Notes: generated from the letters alone by a model not told the origin. A DNA stretch of 64,000 nt from DASVXQ01 sp036392615 (GCA_036392615.1 DASVXQ010000121.1:1-64000); one strand, 5' to 3'. Shown: positions 26,311 through 36,037, numbered from the stretch's first letter. Numbers and translations: made by a program.

Positions 26311-29300
26311 CCGGCCCGCTCCACCAGCCGGGGCCGGCCGGCCAGGCCCGAAGGTCGAGGGGTCGCGTTCAGCAGGTTGGCGGGGGTGTTCGAGACCCGC
26401 AGGACCAGCTCGTTCGCGCCCGGGTGGAGCAGGCCGCCGACCTCGACGGCGTACGGGTCCCACAGGCGCACGCCGGCGGGCTGGCCGTTCACCTCCACGT
26501 CCAGCACGTCGTCGCGCATCGGCACCTCCAGGAACAGCCGCCGCCCGACCAGGTCCGCGGGGACCTCGATTGTGGTCCGGTAGGCGCCCCGGCCGGAGTA
26601 GAACGGGTAGCCCTGGCCGGTCCAGGACTCCGGCCGCGCCGGGCCGGCGGGCCGGGCGGCGATCCGGTAGCCGCCCTCGGCGTCGCCGGCCAGGCCGAAC
26701 GACCCGAGCAGCTTCACGTGGTCGACGAGCCCGCCGGTCTGCTCCCGCAGCACCAGCCGGACCGCCAGGACATTGCGGCCCTGCCGTGCGCGCCCGGAGA
26801 GGTCGACCTCCTTCATCTGGGCGTCGATCCGGCTGCGGACGGGGGTCCATGGCACCTGAAGGCCGTTCAACCACACCTGGGGGTCGTCGCCGTCGAAGCC
26901 GTCGACCAGCAGCACCAGCCGTTCGGGCAGGTCCTGCACGTCGAAGCCGATCCGGTACCAGACAGGGACGGGCCAGGGGCCGGGCGGCTCCACCGGGAGC
27001 TGGTAGGCCCATGCGCCGGCGACCACCGGCTGCCAGCCCTGCTCGTCCACGTCCAGGCCCGCGTGGGCCTCGGGGCCGTCGCCGGGGCGCTCCGGCACGG
27101 CCACCCAGCTCGTCACCACCAGCGCGTTGTCGTCCTCGGGGGTGAACGACCACCGCCCGTCCAGGTCCAGCGCCACGGGCGCAGCCGGCGGGGGCGCCTC
27201 CGCCGCGGCCGGGGCGGCGGAGGCCGGCGCCAGGCCGTCAGCGGTCAGCACGAACACCGACCCGACCGGCGGCAGGGTGAGGTCGAAGGCGGTCCACGCT
27301 CCGTCGCGCCAGGCGGCCGCCGGCTCCTGCTCCCCGGTGCTCGGGTCCCACAGGGCTGGCGCCAGCTCGCCGGGCAGGCGCACCCGCATCGACTGCTCCT
27401 CGAAGGTCGTGTTGACCAGGAAGTACAGGTCGCGGCCGTCCCGCCGGCGGTGCAGGCAGAAGACCTCCTCGTTGGAGATCTCCACGTCCGGCTCGATCAG
27501 CGAGCCAAGCCCGTCCCGTAGCGCCGCGGCGAACGCGTCCCTGACCGGCCCCGGTCCCTCGGTGAGCACCGACGTGTCGCCGGCGAGGAACGCCCCCAGC
27601 CCGCCTCCGGGATGCTCCCGGAGGGACACGGCGATCCCCTCGCCCCCTCCTGCCGGCGCGCCGAGCAACGCGGCCACCCGGTCCCGCACGTCCTCCATGC
27701 CGGCCGGCCCGAAGGCCGCGGACGGGGCCATCAGGACGCCGAGGACCCGACCCCCCGCCGCGGCGAACCGCTCCAGCGCGTCGAGTGTGGGCGCGCGCAG
27801 GTGCGCCATGGGCGGGACCACGATCAGCTCGTAGTCCTCGTCGGCGACCCGCAGCCGCCCGCCCTCGATCTCGGCCCGGGCCAGCACCTCCTCGTCCAGG
27901 TAGTCGAAGTCGTGGTGCAGGCGCAGCAGCAGGTCGGTCAGCACGTTGAGACCACCCTCGACGGCCCTGCTCTGGGCGGTGGGGGACTGCGGGAGGTAGG
28001 AGGCGAACATCGCGTGGATCGGCCAGAGCACGGCGACCTTGGCCACGTGCCGCCCGCCGGTCAGCAGCTCGGAGGTGCGGCTGATGTACGCCGAGAACTC
28101 GCCGTAGTAGGACCACCAGGGGTACTGGTAGAACATCGACGGCGGCCAGTCCCGCTTGCGGGCCCCCTCGAAGGTGTAGTGGAACCCGTGCGGGTTGAGG
28201 AGATTGACGCCCAGCACGTACTCCCAGTCCGCGATCCACTTCATCCGCTGCATGGTGGCGTCCATGAAGATGCCGCCGAAGGACTCGCAGATCAGGCGCG
28301 GGCTGCGGTTGTGGTGCGCGGCCGAGGACGCCACCTTCATCGCCACGTGCTGGTCCGGCTGCTCGCGGGTCCCGATCACCGGGTACAGGTGGTCGACCGC
28401 GGTCACGTCCATCTGCTCGTAGTGGCGGAACAGGTTCCCCTCGACCCGGACCATCTGCCGCAGCCATTCCTCGTACAGCAGGTGCGCGGTGAACAGCACC
28501 CCGTGCTGGCGGCACCAGTCGCGGATCTGCCGGTAGTAGGCCTGGCTGTAGAGCTCGGTGGTGGTGGAGTAGAAGTCGTGGCGGGTCCGGGCGGCGTCGG
28601 GCCGCAGGTCGAAGAACAGGTCGATCAGGCGCGAACGCAGGTCGTAGCCGTTGCGCTCCTGGAAGCGCCGGAACATGCCCTTGGTCCACGGCACGATCGG
28701 GTTGTCGCCGGCGGTGAGGAAGTAGTGCATGGCCGGCTCGTCGGAGTAGAAGCCGACCAGCGAGCGGCCGCCCTGGTCGCCGGGAACGGCGCCGGCGCCG
28801 TTCCCGTCCAGGGCACGCAGGTAGGGGGCATAGCCGAGCCGCAGGAACTGGGCGGTGGCCTCGGGGTCCAAGGCGTCGATGTAGTACTCGGCGCGCTTCT
28901 CGACCAGGTAGCACAGCCGCCAGGTGCCGGGCGGGACCTCCCATGGCACGACCCGGCGGAACGACAGGTTCGGGGTGAGGTCGACGACCTGGCCGTCGGA
29001 GCCGATGGCGAAGGCCGCCACTGGCGTGGACCGCTGGAAGTCCAGGTAACGGCTGTCCTCGCCGGTGAGGCACATGAACCATGGCCCGGTGATGGTGAAG
29101 GACACGCACTCCAGGTAGCGCTGGGCAAGGTCCGGCCGCGCCTTCAGCACACGCTTGTCGGCGGTCCCGCTGGGCCAGTTCATCTCGTCGTAGATCCACG
29201 CGGCCAGGCCGAGCCGGTTGGCCTCCTCGACCCCGAGGCGGACGCGCTCGAGATAGGCGTCGGACAGGTAGGGCATCTCCAGCCCGTACCGCCCGTGGAG

Positions 29301-29489
29301 CACCACCCCGTGCATGCCCTTGTCGCGCAGCTCGCGGAGCTGGAAGCGCATCTCGTCCGGGTCCAGCTCGCCGTTCAGGAACCAGAACGGCAGGATGCCG
29401 AAGTCGCGGTTGGGGACGCGGAACTCGCCGGCTTCCAGGGACCGGGGCCGCGCCATCGGAGTGCTCGTCGGGTTGCTCAGCTGCGTCAT
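26307..29489 (-). CDS. GH106-like alpha-L-rhamnosidase
   Basis: 1060 residues, no signal peptide. The N-terminal barrel has FRVPNRDFGILPFWFLNGEL, WIYDEMNWPSGTADKRVL (the D-E-x-x-WPSG hallmark of GH106), SLVGFYSDEPAMHYFL and RLICESFGGIFMDATMQRMK. After about residue 600 comes an amidotransferase-like domain (ELIVVPPMAHLRAPTLDALE). The C-terminal third has GH2-type sugar-binding jelly rolls (PVWYRIGFDVQDLPERLVLL; PADLVGRRLFLEVPMRDDVL). GH106 enzymes remove alpha-L-rhamnose from pectic rhamnogalacturonan. The assignment rests on motifs I can see, not on alignment. It overlaps the ADH and cupin genes by four bases each (ATGA). Confidence 0.6.
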   Translation of the reverse strand: MTQLSNPTSTPMARPRSLEAGEFRVPNRDFGILPFWFLNGELDPDEMRFQLRELRDKGMHGVVLHGRYGLEMPYLSDAYLERVRLGVEEANRLGLAAWIYDEMNWPSGTADKRVLKARPDLAQRYLECVSFTITGPWFMCLTGEDSRYLDFQRSTPVAAFAIGSDGQVVDLTPNLSFRRVVPWEVPPGTWRLCYLVEKRAEYYIDALDPEATAQFLRLGYAPYLRALDGNGAGAVPGDQGGRSLVGFYSDEPAMHYFLTAGDNPIVPWTKGMFRRFQERNGYDLRSRLIDLFFDLRPDAARTRHDFYSTTTELYSQAYYRQIRDWCRQHGVLFTAHLLYEEWLRQMVRVEGNLFRHYEQMDVTAVDHLYPVIGTREQPDQHVAMKVASSAAHHNRSPRLICESFGGIFMDATMQRMKWIADWEYVLGVNLLNPHGFHYTFEGARKRDWPPSMFYQYPWWSYYGEFSAYISRTSELLTGGRHVAKVAVLWPIHAMFASYLPQSPTAQSRAVEGGLNVLTDLLLRLHHDFDYLDEEVLARAEIEGGRLRVADEDYELIVVPPMAHLRAPTLDALERFAAAGGRVLGVLMAPSAAFGPAGMEDVRDRVAALLGAPAGGGEGIAVSLREHPGGGLGAFLAGDTSVLTEGPGPVRDAFAAALRDGLGSLIEPDVEISNEEVFCLHRRRDGRDLYFLVNTTFEEQSMRVRLPGELAPALWDPSTGEQEPAAAWRDGAWTAFDLTLPPVGSVFVLTADGLAPASAAPAAAEAPPPAAPVALDLDGRWSFTPEDDNALVVTSWVAVPERPGDGPEAHAGLDVDEQGWQPVVAGAWAYQLPVEPPGPWPVPVWYRIGFDVQDLPERLVLLVDGFDGDDPQVWLNGLQVPWTPVRSRIDAQMKEVDLSGRARQGRNVLAVRLVLREQTGGLVDHVKLLGSFGLAGDAEGGYRIAARPAGPARPESWTGQGYPFYSGRGAYRTTIEVPADLVGRRLFLEVPMRDDVLDVEVNGQPAGVRLWDPYAVEVGGLLHPGANELVLRVSNTPANLLNATPRPSGLAGRPRLVERAG

Positions 29490-30430
29490 AGGGTCACCGT
29501 CGCCTTCACGAACCCCTCCGGCTTCTCGATGGCGGTGCGGAAGGCCTCGTCGATGCTGACCAGCGGGAAACGATGCGTGACGAGGTCCTCCAGTGAGATG
29601 CGCCCGGAGGTGAGGAGGCGCATCCCGGCGCGCATTCCGCCGAGGATGGTGGCGAGCTTCCGGAAGTGCGCGTTCGCGATCCGGAACGCGTTCCAGTTCC
29701 AGTCGGCCAGCGGGACCTGCCGTGGCGGGCCCTGGTGGAACCCGGCGATCACCAGCGTCCCGCTCATCCGCGTGCAACCGCCGATCGCCTCCAGGGCGCC
29801 CTGCGTCCCGGTGATCTCGATGGTCACGTCGGCGCCGGCGCCGCCGGTCAGGCCGCGGACCGCCTCGGCCAGCGGCTCCCGGGTCACGTTCACCGTGGCC
29901 GTCGCGCCCGACGACGCGGCCCGCTCCAGCGCCTCGTCGCGGGTGTCGGCCACGATCACCTGGCGTGGGCCGCGGAGCTGGACCAGCCGCTGGATCACCT
30001 GGCCCATGAAGCCGGCCCCCACGATCGCCACGTCGTCGCCAAGCTTGATGCCCGCGAGCTCCACCGCGTTGACCGCGCAGGCCAGGGGCTCGCCGAGCGC
30101 CAGGTCCAGCGGCACCTTGCCCGCGTGGATGCAGTGCCCGGCCGGCACCGCGACGTACTCGCCGTACCCGCGGGTGGTGGCGAAGACCGCCACCGGGTCG
30201 CCGGGAGCGAACCCGTCGACGCGCTCCCCGGCCCGTTCCACCACTCCGCTGACCTCGTGGCCCGGCCGCAGCGGGTAGCCGACCTGGGAGACGCCCCGGT
30301 ACATGTCCAGCTCGGAGGCGCAGACGCCGCACGCGGCCACGCGGATCAGGACCTCGTCGGGCCCGATTGCGGGCAGCGGCTCCTCGACGATCTCGAAGCC
30401 TCCGGGCTCGGTCAGCACGGCGAGGCGCAT
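29486..30430 (-). CDS. zinc-dependent MDR alcohol/polyol dehydrogenase
   Basis: 314 residues. The catalytic zinc ligands are Cys and His in AACGVCASELDMYRG and LRPGHEVSGVV. A coenzyme domain begins DDVAIVGAGFMGQVIQRLVQ (GxGxxG), with the NAD-selecting Asp in VIVADTRDEALE. The structural zinc loop (four Cys) is missing, which makes the protein about 25 residues shorter than typical sorbitol or threonine dehydrogenases. It probably oxidises a sugar or polyol released in the cytosol. Its ATG (30430) touches the GH13 stop (TGATG) and its stop overlaps the GH106-like start. Confidence 0.85.
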   Translation of the reverse strand: MRLAVLTEPGGFEIVEEPLPAIGPDEVLIRVAACGVCASELDMYRGVSQVGYPLRPGHEVSGVVERAGERVDGFAPGDPVAVFATTRGYGEYVAVPAGHCIHAGKVPLDLALGEPLACAVNAVELAGIKLGDDVAIVGAGFMGQVIQRLVQLRGPRQVIVADTRDEALERAASSGATATVNVTREPLAEAVRGLTGGAGADVTIEITGTQGALEAIGGCTRMSGTLVIAGFHQGPPRQVPLADWNWNAFRIANAHFRKLATILGGMRAGMRLLTSGRISLEDLVTHRFPLVSIDEAFRTAIEKPEGFVKATVTL

Positions 30431-32457
30431 CAGGCTGCCCCCGGGGTGAGGACGTACGCGGACTCGGCGGCCATCGGGACGGTGACCGTCCTGGCGCTGG
30501 ACTCCAGGCGCACCGGCCGGTCGGTGAGCAGGTCCCGGACGGTGCTCCGGCCGCCGAAGGCGGTCTCCAGCGCCCTGGTGCGCCGCAGCTCCACCCTGGC
30601 GCGGCCGCCGAAGTTCAGGACCACCAGGACCGGCTCGCCACCGGCGCTGGGCGGCGGCCGCAGGTAGGCGAACGAGCTGTCGGGCGAGGAGCCCACCAGG
30701 TCGAGGTCGTGGGTGCCCAGCGCCGGGACGCGGTGCTTGAGGTCGATCAGCCGCTGGTAGAGCGGCCGCAGCTTGTGCCGGTCCCGCCAGGGGATCGGGG
30801 TGAGGTTCGAGTACGGCTGGTAGCTGGCGCCGATCTCGTCGCCGGCGAACAGCGCGGGGATCCCGGGCACGGTGAACTGCAGGGTCGCGGCGACCCGCGT
30901 GAGCCCGGGCCCGTGCTTGTCCACGAAGCGCGTCTCGGTGTCGTTGTTGTTGAGGAACCGCAGGACGATCGCGTTCGGCGCGTACCCCTTGGGGTCGTTG
31001 GTGATGGCATCGCCGAGCAGCCGCCCGATCTCCTGCGGGAAGTCGAACACCGACGTCCACGCCCACTGCCCCGGTTCGTCGGTCCAGTCGTAGGCGACGT
31101 CGAAGCCGTGCGAGAAGAAATAGGGGTCGGTGGCCGATCCCTCGGCCAGCAGCAGGATGTCGGGGTCGATGCGCTTCAGCTCCTGCCGCAGGCTCGGCCA
31201 GAAGTCGGGCCGGCGGCGCTGCACGCCCCAGGCCGCGTCCACCCGGAACCCGTCGATCCCCAGGTCCCGCACCCAGTGCGAGAACGCCTCGACGATCATG
31301 CGGCGGACCTCGGGGTTGTCGTAGTCGAGGTTGAGCAGGTTGGTCCAGTCGAAGTAGTGCGTCGGCTCGCCGCCCGAGTCGCGGTCGAAGAAGTCCCAGT
31401 AGTGGGAGGCCCTGCCGTAGCGCTGCGCGTCCTGGAACCAGGGGCTCTGGTCGGACAGGTGGTTGGGCACGATGTCGAGGAGCACGTGCATCCCGAGCTG
31501 GTGCGCCTTGTTCACCATCGAGGTGAACGCGGCCGGCGGGCCCCAGGAGGGATCGAGCTGGAAGTAGTCGGTGATCGCATACTCCTCGCCGGCGGCCCGC
31601 TCCTCCGCCGGGGGCCACAGCCACAGGGCGTCGACGCCGAGCTGCTTCAGGTATTCGAGGTGCCGCTCGACCGCGGCCGGCCCGTCGTCGCCCCACAGTG
31701 CGGGCACCGGCGCGTAGATGACCGCCGAGTCGATCCAGCCGGGGTGCTCCCGGGCCAGGTCGACGGCCCGGGCCTTGCCGCCCCGCACCGCGAAGGTGGC
31801 GATGCTGGTGTCGCTGCGGCCTCCTGCGTCGGTCACGGTCAGCCGGAGGTAGTACTCGCCGTTCCCCTCGGGCGCGCGCAGCTCCAGGCGCGGGCCGTCC
31901 ACCCGGCCGCGCAGGGGCCGCCCCGAGGCGGTCGTCAGGTGCGCGGGGTGGCGCGGGTCGGGGGACCAGGCGTAACCGACGACCTTGGCGCCGTCCGGCT
32001 CGGCCGGCTCGCTGGCGCGGCCGTCGAGGGTCACGGTGTCGCCCTTCACGGACACGTGGACCCGGGCGGTGGGCCGGGCCTTCAGGCGGCCGGTGAACAC
32101 CAGCGGCGCGGAGTCCCCGGCGCCCCCGGCGGAGTCCCCGCCGGCCTCGGCGCAGCGGGCCACGATCTCGTTGCGGCCCTCGCCGATGGGGACGACCGCC
32201 GAGAACCGCCCGTCCTTCACCGGGACGTTCGCGGCGCCGGCGAGCGGCTGCCCGCCGGCCAGCAGGGTGACCTCGGCGCAGCCGGCGGACCCGCTGACCC
32301 GCTGGCTCCAGGCGAAGGTCTCGCCGGCGCGCTGGTCGAACCGGATCGTGGCCGCCCGGCCGCCGCTCCGGCCGCCCGATGTGCAGCCGGCGGCCACCGC
32401 CACCACCAGCGCCAGCAGTGCCCTGATCCGGGGCCGTCCCGCGGCTGCCGTCGCCAC
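30430..32457 (-). CDS. GH13 alpha-amylase-family lipoprotein
   Basis: 675 residues from GTG 32457. The lipobox VAVAAGC near residue 25 makes it a surface lipoprotein, the only exported glycosidase in this operon. Residues 30-240 hold two beta-sandwich modules (EVTLLAGGQPLAG; VTLDGRASEPAEPDGAKVVG, PKD/CBM-like). The barrel has DIVPNHLSDQSPWF, the nucleophile Asp407 in DGFRVDAAW, the acid/base Glu439 in LLLAEGSA and the transition-state Asp506 in FLNNNDTETR (Asn-Asn-Asp in place of the usual Asn-His-Asp). It should release alpha-glucans or disaccharides at the cell surface for the ABC importer. Confidence 0.85.
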   Translation of the reverse strand: MATAAAGRPRIRALLALVVAVAAGCTSGGRSGGRAATIRFDQRAGETFAWSQRVSGSAGCAEVTLLAGGQPLAGAANVPVKDGRFSAVVPIGEGRNEIVARCAEAGGDSAGGAGDSAPLVFTGRLKARPTARVHVSVKGDTVTLDGRASEPAEPDGAKVVGYAWSPDPRHPAHLTTASGRPLRGRVDGPRLELRAPEGNGEYYLRLTVTDAGGRSDTSIATFAVRGGKARAVDLAREHPGWIDSAVIYAPVPALWGDDGPAAVERHLEYLKQLGVDALWLWPPAEERAAGEEYAITDYFQLDPSWGPPAAFTSMVNKAHQLGMHVLLDIVPNHLSDQSPWFQDAQRYGRASHYWDFFDRDSGGEPTHYFDWTNLLNLDYDNPEVRRMIVEAFSHWVRDLGIDGFRVDAAWGVQRRRPDFWPSLRQELKRIDPDILLLAEGSATDPYFFSHGFDVAYDWTDEPGQWAWTSVFDFPQEIGRLLGDAITNDPKGYAPNAIVLRFLNNNDTETRFVDKHGPGLTRVAATLQFTVPGIPALFAGDEIGASYQPYSNLTPIPWRDRHKLRPLYQRLIDLKHRVPALGTHDLDLVGSSPDSSFAYLRPPPSAGGEPVLVVLNFGGRARVELRRTRALETAFGGRSTVRDLLTDRPVRLESSARTVTVPMAAESAYVLTPGAA

Positions 32458-32462
32458 CGGGC

Positions 32463-33416
32463 CTAGCCCTTCATCCCCGAGAGCGAGATGCCCCGGACGA
32501 ACTGCCGCTGGAAGATGAGGAAGACGATGACCAGGGGCAACGCGCCCAGCACCGAGCCGGCCATGATCAGGTTCCACACCACCCGGTTGTGCTCCTGGAA
32601 CAGCGCCAGGCCGAGCGGCAGCGTGTACAGCGACGGGCTGTTGATGATGATCAGCGGCCAGAAGAACGCCTGCCACCAGAACTGGAAGGTGAAGATGCCC
32701 AGCGCCGCCAGCGCCGGCCGCGACAGCGGCAGCACCACCCGCCAGTAGATGCGGAAGTGCCCCGCTCCGTCGATGCGCGCGGCGTCCAGCAGCTCGTCCG
32801 GGATCGACTTCATGTACTGCCTGAGCAGGAAGATCCCGAACGGGTTCATGACGTTGGGCACGATGTATCCCCAGTAGGAGTCCAGCCAGCCGTGGCCGCC
32901 GACTCCGAACAGGTCGTTGCCGCCAAACAGCGGAACGCCCTTGAGGATCAGGTAGTTGGGGATCATCACCACCTGGATCGGCAGCATCATCGTCGCCAGC
33001 CCGAGGAAGAACAGGAAGTCGCGGCCCGGGAAGGTCCGCTTGGCGAAGGTGTAGGCCACCAGCGAGCACAGGAACAGCTGCACCACGGTGATTGTCACGG
33101 TGGTGAACGTGCTGTTCAGGATCCAGCGGCCGATCGGGTGGTCGGAGGTGAAGAAGCCCTTGTAGTTGTCGAGGGTGGGGTGCGTCGGGATCCACTGCGG
33201 TGGATAGGCGAAGATCCGCGACAACGGCTGGAACGAGGACGTCACCATGTAGGCGAACGGCGCCACGAACAGGATCGCCAGCACGGCGAGGATGACGTAC
33301 CGGGCGGCCCGGCTGGGCTTGAAGCGCCGGCGGGGGCGGGGAAGCGGGCGCCGCGCCGCCACGGCGCCGCCCGCGCGGCCGGCCTCGGTCTGCGCTCCTG
33401 GCGCGACGGCGGCCAC
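32463..33416 (-). CDS. sugar ABC transporter permease (MalG type)
   Basis: 317 residues from GTG 33416. Six hydrophobic segments follow an Arg/Pro-rich cytosolic N-terminus. The EAA loop that docks on the ATPase is DELLDAARIDGAGHFRIYWR followed by VVLPLSRPALAA, the MalG-type EAA---G-I-LP consensus. PFAYMVTSSFQPLSRIFAYPP and the QRQFVRGISLSGMKG end are typical of CUT1-family inner permeases. It starts two bases after the stop of its partner permease and precedes the GH13 gene by five bases. Confidence 0.9.
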   Translation of the reverse strand: MAAVAPGAQTEAGRAGGAVAARRPLPRPRRRFKPSRAARYVILAVLAILFVAPFAYMVTSSFQPLSRIFAYPPQWIPTHPTLDNYKGFFTSDHPIGRWILNSTFTTVTITVVQLFLCSLVAYTFAKRTFPGRDFLFFLGLATMMLPIQVVMIPNYLILKGVPLFGGNDLFGVGGHGWLDSYWGYIVPNVMNPFGIFLLRQYMKSIPDELLDAARIDGAGHFRIYWRVVLPLSRPALAALGIFTFQFWWQAFFWPLIIINSPSLYTLPLGLALFQEHNRVVWNLIMAGSVLGALPLVIVFLIFQRQFVRGISLSGMKG

Positions 33417-33418
33417 GG

Positions 33419-34375
33419 TTAGGCCTCCACCCGCTTGGCGTAGAACCGGAACTGGATCAGCGAGATCAGGAAGAGCAGCACGAACATCGTGTAGGCCAGC
33501 GCCGAGGCGTAGCCCATCCGGAAGAACCGGAACCCCTGCTGCCACAGGTAGTAGACGACGGTGGTGGTGGCCCCGCCGGGGCCGGGTGGCCCCCCGCTGG
33601 TCATCACGAAGATCTGGTCGAACGCCTGCATCCCCCAGATGGTCTGCACCACCACGAGGAAGAAGGTGGTCGGCGCGACCAGCGGGAAGGTGATGCGGCG
33701 GAAGCGCTGCCAGGCGTTGGCGCCGTCCACGTCGGCGGCCTCGTAGTACTCGGCCGGGATCGCCTGCAGGCCGGCCAGGTACACGACCATGTTGAAGCCG
33801 ACGCTGATCCAGATGCCCATCACGATCACGGCGGGCATGGCCAGGTGCTTGTCGGACAGCCACTGGACCGGCTGGCTGATCAGGTGCAGCCGCAGCAGGT
33901 AGTAGTTGGCCAGCCCGTAGTCGGCGTTGTAGACCCACTTCCAGATCAGTGCGGCGATCACCAGGGGCGTGATGGCCGGCAGGTAGAAGGCGGTGCGGAA
34001 CAGCCCGAGCGCGCGCATCTGGGTGTTGAGCAGCAGCGCCAGCCCCAGCCCGATGGCCATCGCCGGGATGACCGATCCCACGGTGAAGTAGACGGTGTGG
34101 CCGACGGCGGCCCAGAAGGCGTGGTCGTGCAGGACCTCGTTGTAGTTCTGCAGCCCGACGTAGGGCTTGTCCGGCTCGAGGAGGTTCCAGGTGTGGAACG
34201 AGAGCCACAGCGACACCACCACCGCGTAGACGGTGAAGGTCGCGAACAGGATCAGGCCCGGCGCGTTGAACAGGTACGCCGTCCACTCCAGCCGCATCTC
34301 CTTGAGCACGCCGCGCACGCCGCGTCGCTGCTTGCGCGGACGTGGCCTGGTGCTGCTGACCGCCACCTGCGCCAA
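33419..34375 (-). CDS. sugar ABC transporter permease (MalF type)
   Basis: 318 residues from TTG 34375, preceded by GGAGGAG. Six membrane segments are present, with YLFNAPGLILFATFTVYAVV first. The EAA motif is AEYYEAADVDGANAWQRFRR followed by ITFPLVAPTTFF. FVMTSGGPPGPGGATTTVVY is the usual CUT1 periplasmic motif, and the end IQFRFYAKRVEA matches the family. It pairs with the MalG-type permease encoded immediately downstream. An in-frame GTG nine bases in (34366) is a second possible start. Confidence 0.9.
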   Translation of the reverse strand: MAQVAVSSTRPRPRKQRRGVRGVLKEMRLEWTAYLFNAPGLILFATFTVYAVVVSLWLSFHTWNLLEPDKPYVGLQNYNEVLHDHAFWAAVGHTVYFTVGSVIPAMAIGLGLALLLNTQMRALGLFRTAFYLPAITPLVIAALIWKWVYNADYGLANYYLLRLHLISQPVQWLSDKHLAMPAVIVMGIWISVGFNMVVYLAGLQAIPAEYYEAADVDGANAWQRFRRITFPLVAPTTFFLVVVQTIWGMQAFDQIFVMTSGGPPGPGGATTTVVYYLWQQGFRFFRMGYASALAYTMFVLLFLISLIQFRFYAKRVEA

Positions 34376-34493
34376 CGATCTCCTCCCAGGTGCGTCGCGG
34401 GAGCGGGGCCGCGCGCCGCCGCCGGCTCGCCATGGCGGCGCACCGGTGCGGCGGGGGCGGCCCTGCTCCGGGGTTGTCAGGGTGCGGTCAGGG

Positions 34494-35834
34494 TCAACCG
34501 CTCTGCAGGATCCGCGTGCCCTTCTGGGCGGCCTTGGTGAGCGCCTGCTCGGGGGTCTGGTCGCCGTAGATGGCCTTGCCCAGCTCGGTGTTCAGCGCGT
34601 CGGAGACCTGCGACCACTTCGGGTTGGTGAGCGTGTCGGTCACCGCGTACTTCATCTGGTCGGCGAAGCCCTTCAGCCACGGGTTGTACTTGCCGAGGTT
34701 GGGGTCCGACAGCAGCGACTGGCGCGGCGGCAGCAGCGTGGTCGTCGGCGACCCGTACGTCCACATCTTCAGGTTGTCCGGCCGCGAGAGGAACTCGATC
34801 CACAGCCAGGCCGCGTCGGGCTGCTTGCTCTGGCTGAGCACGATCAGGCTGTCGCCGGCAATGGTGGTGGCCTGGCCGGCCGGCCCCTTGGGCATCGGCG
34901 CCACGCTCCACTTGCCGTTGATCTTGGGGAACGAGGTCTTCATCTCGCCGCCAAACCAGGCGCCGGCCTCGTACATGGCGACCTTGCCCGTGGCGAACGC
35001 CACCCGGCCGTCCCAGGAGTTGGAGTTGAAGTAGTCCTTGGGCGCGTACTTGCGCAGCCCCGCGTAGAAGTTCGCGGCCTGGACGCCCGCTGGGCTGTTG
35101 AAGGTGATGGTCTTGCCGTCCTGCGACATCAGGTGGCCGCCGGCCTGCCACAGGAACGGCTGCCAGTAGTACTGCGACTCCGGGGCGAACAGGATGAACC
35201 CGTACTGCTTCTTGGACGGGATGGTGAGCTTGGCGGCGTCCGCCTGGAACTCCTCCCAGGTGGTCGGCGGGCCGCTGATCCCCGCCGCCTGGAACAGGTC
35301 GGTCCGGTAGAACAGGCCGGTGGTCTCGCCGTCGTAGGGCAGGGCGAACATGCTGTTCTTGTAGAGCGCGGTCGACTTGAAGCCCGCGATGTAGTCGTTC
35401 AGGTCCACGACCTTGCTGCCGGCGATGTAGCCGTCCAGGTTGGCCAGGGCGTTGCGGGAGGCGAAGTCCTGCACGGCGCTGGCGTCCACGAAGGCCACGT
35501 CCGGCGCGGTCCCACCGGCGATCTCGGTGGTCAGCTTCTGGGTCGCGCTGTCCGCGGGTACGTTCTGGAACTTGACGGTGATGTTCGGGTGCGCCTTGTG
35601 GAAGTCGGCGGCCAGCTTCTTCATCTGCGGCGAGTCGCCCACCCACGAGGAGAAGGTGAGCGTCACCGGGCTGGTCGGCTCCTTGGGGATGACCGGCTGG
35701 ACTTTCTGGCCCGCCCGGGAGTTGCTGTTGCTGGACGATCCCCCGCTCACACAGGCCGTCGCGACCAGCGCGACGGCGGCGGCCGCGGCGACCGCACGCG
35801 CGCCGCGCCCGACGATGGCTCGAAGTCTCACCAT
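34494..35834 (-). CDS. sugar ABC transporter substrate-binding lipoprotein (CUT1)
   Basis: 446 residues. A signal with lipobox LVATAC gives a lipid-anchored extracellular protein with a Ser/Asn-rich linker. VTLTFSSWVGDSPQMKKLAAD, HPNITVKFQNVPADSATQKL, IAGGTAPDVAFVDASAVQDF and LPYDGETTGLFYRTDL mark a type-1 sugar-binding fold. It is the first gene of the leftward 13-gene operon, with a leader of about 110 bases and a LacI-type operator just after the predicted transcription start. The ligand cannot be read from sequence; the operon content suggests a decorated oligosaccharide. Confidence 0.9.
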   Translation of the reverse strand: MVRLRAIVGRGARAVAAAAAVALVATACVSGGSSSNSNSRAGQKVQPVIPKEPTSPVTLTFSSWVGDSPQMKKLAADFHKAHPNITVKFQNVPADSATQKLTTEIAGGTAPDVAFVDASAVQDFASRNALANLDGYIAGSKVVDLNDYIAGFKSTALYKNSMFALPYDGETTGLFYRTDLFQAAGISGPPTTWEEFQADAAKLTIPSKKQYGFILFAPESQYYWQPFLWQAGGHLMSQDGKTITFNSPAGVQAANFYAGLRKYAPKDYFNSNSWDGRVAFATGKVAMYEAGAWFGGEMKTSFPKINGKWSVAPMPKGPAGQATTIAGDSLIVLSQSKQPDAAWLWIEFLSRPDNLKMWTYGSPTTTLLPPRQSLLSDPNLGKYNPWLKGFADQMKYAVTDTLTNPKWSQVSDALNTELGKAIYGDQTPEQALTKAAQKGTRILQSG

Positions 35835-35923
35835 GCCGCCCTCCTGTCGACCCCGTGGGCGTCACCCGCGGGCCCACCGCGCCACTGCAGTTACGCTGCC
35901 CGATCGAGCGGGCAACCGAAGCG

Positions 35924-35980
35924 GGCAAACCGATTTGCCTCGGCTGCCCGGAGCATGCCCCGCATTTCGGCGTCTGTCAA
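35924..35980 (-). promoter_or_regulatory. importer-operon promoter with LacI-family operator O1
   Basis: On the minus strand TTGACA (35980-35975), a 17-bp spacer and CATGCT (35957-35952) predict a start near 35945. Directly downstream lies the operator GGCAAACCGATTTGCC (35924-35939), with half-sites GGTTTGCC and GATTTGCC around a central CG, the standard layout for LacI-family sites. It covers about +6 to +21, where bound repressor would block elongation or initiation. The cognate repressor gene is divergent, 137 bases away. Confidence 0.7.
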
Positions 35981-36037
35981 GACAAACTGGGCCCCTCCAG
36001 GCCACGGGAATTCTCTGTTTCGGGAGGGAACGGGTGC

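Noticed and set aside
26307..29489. Large protein as a GH2 beta-galactosidase on account of its C-terminal jelly rolls
   Set aside because: The catalytic barrel lacks the GH2 signatures and has the WPSG motif typical of GH106; jelly rolls of this kind are shared between families.
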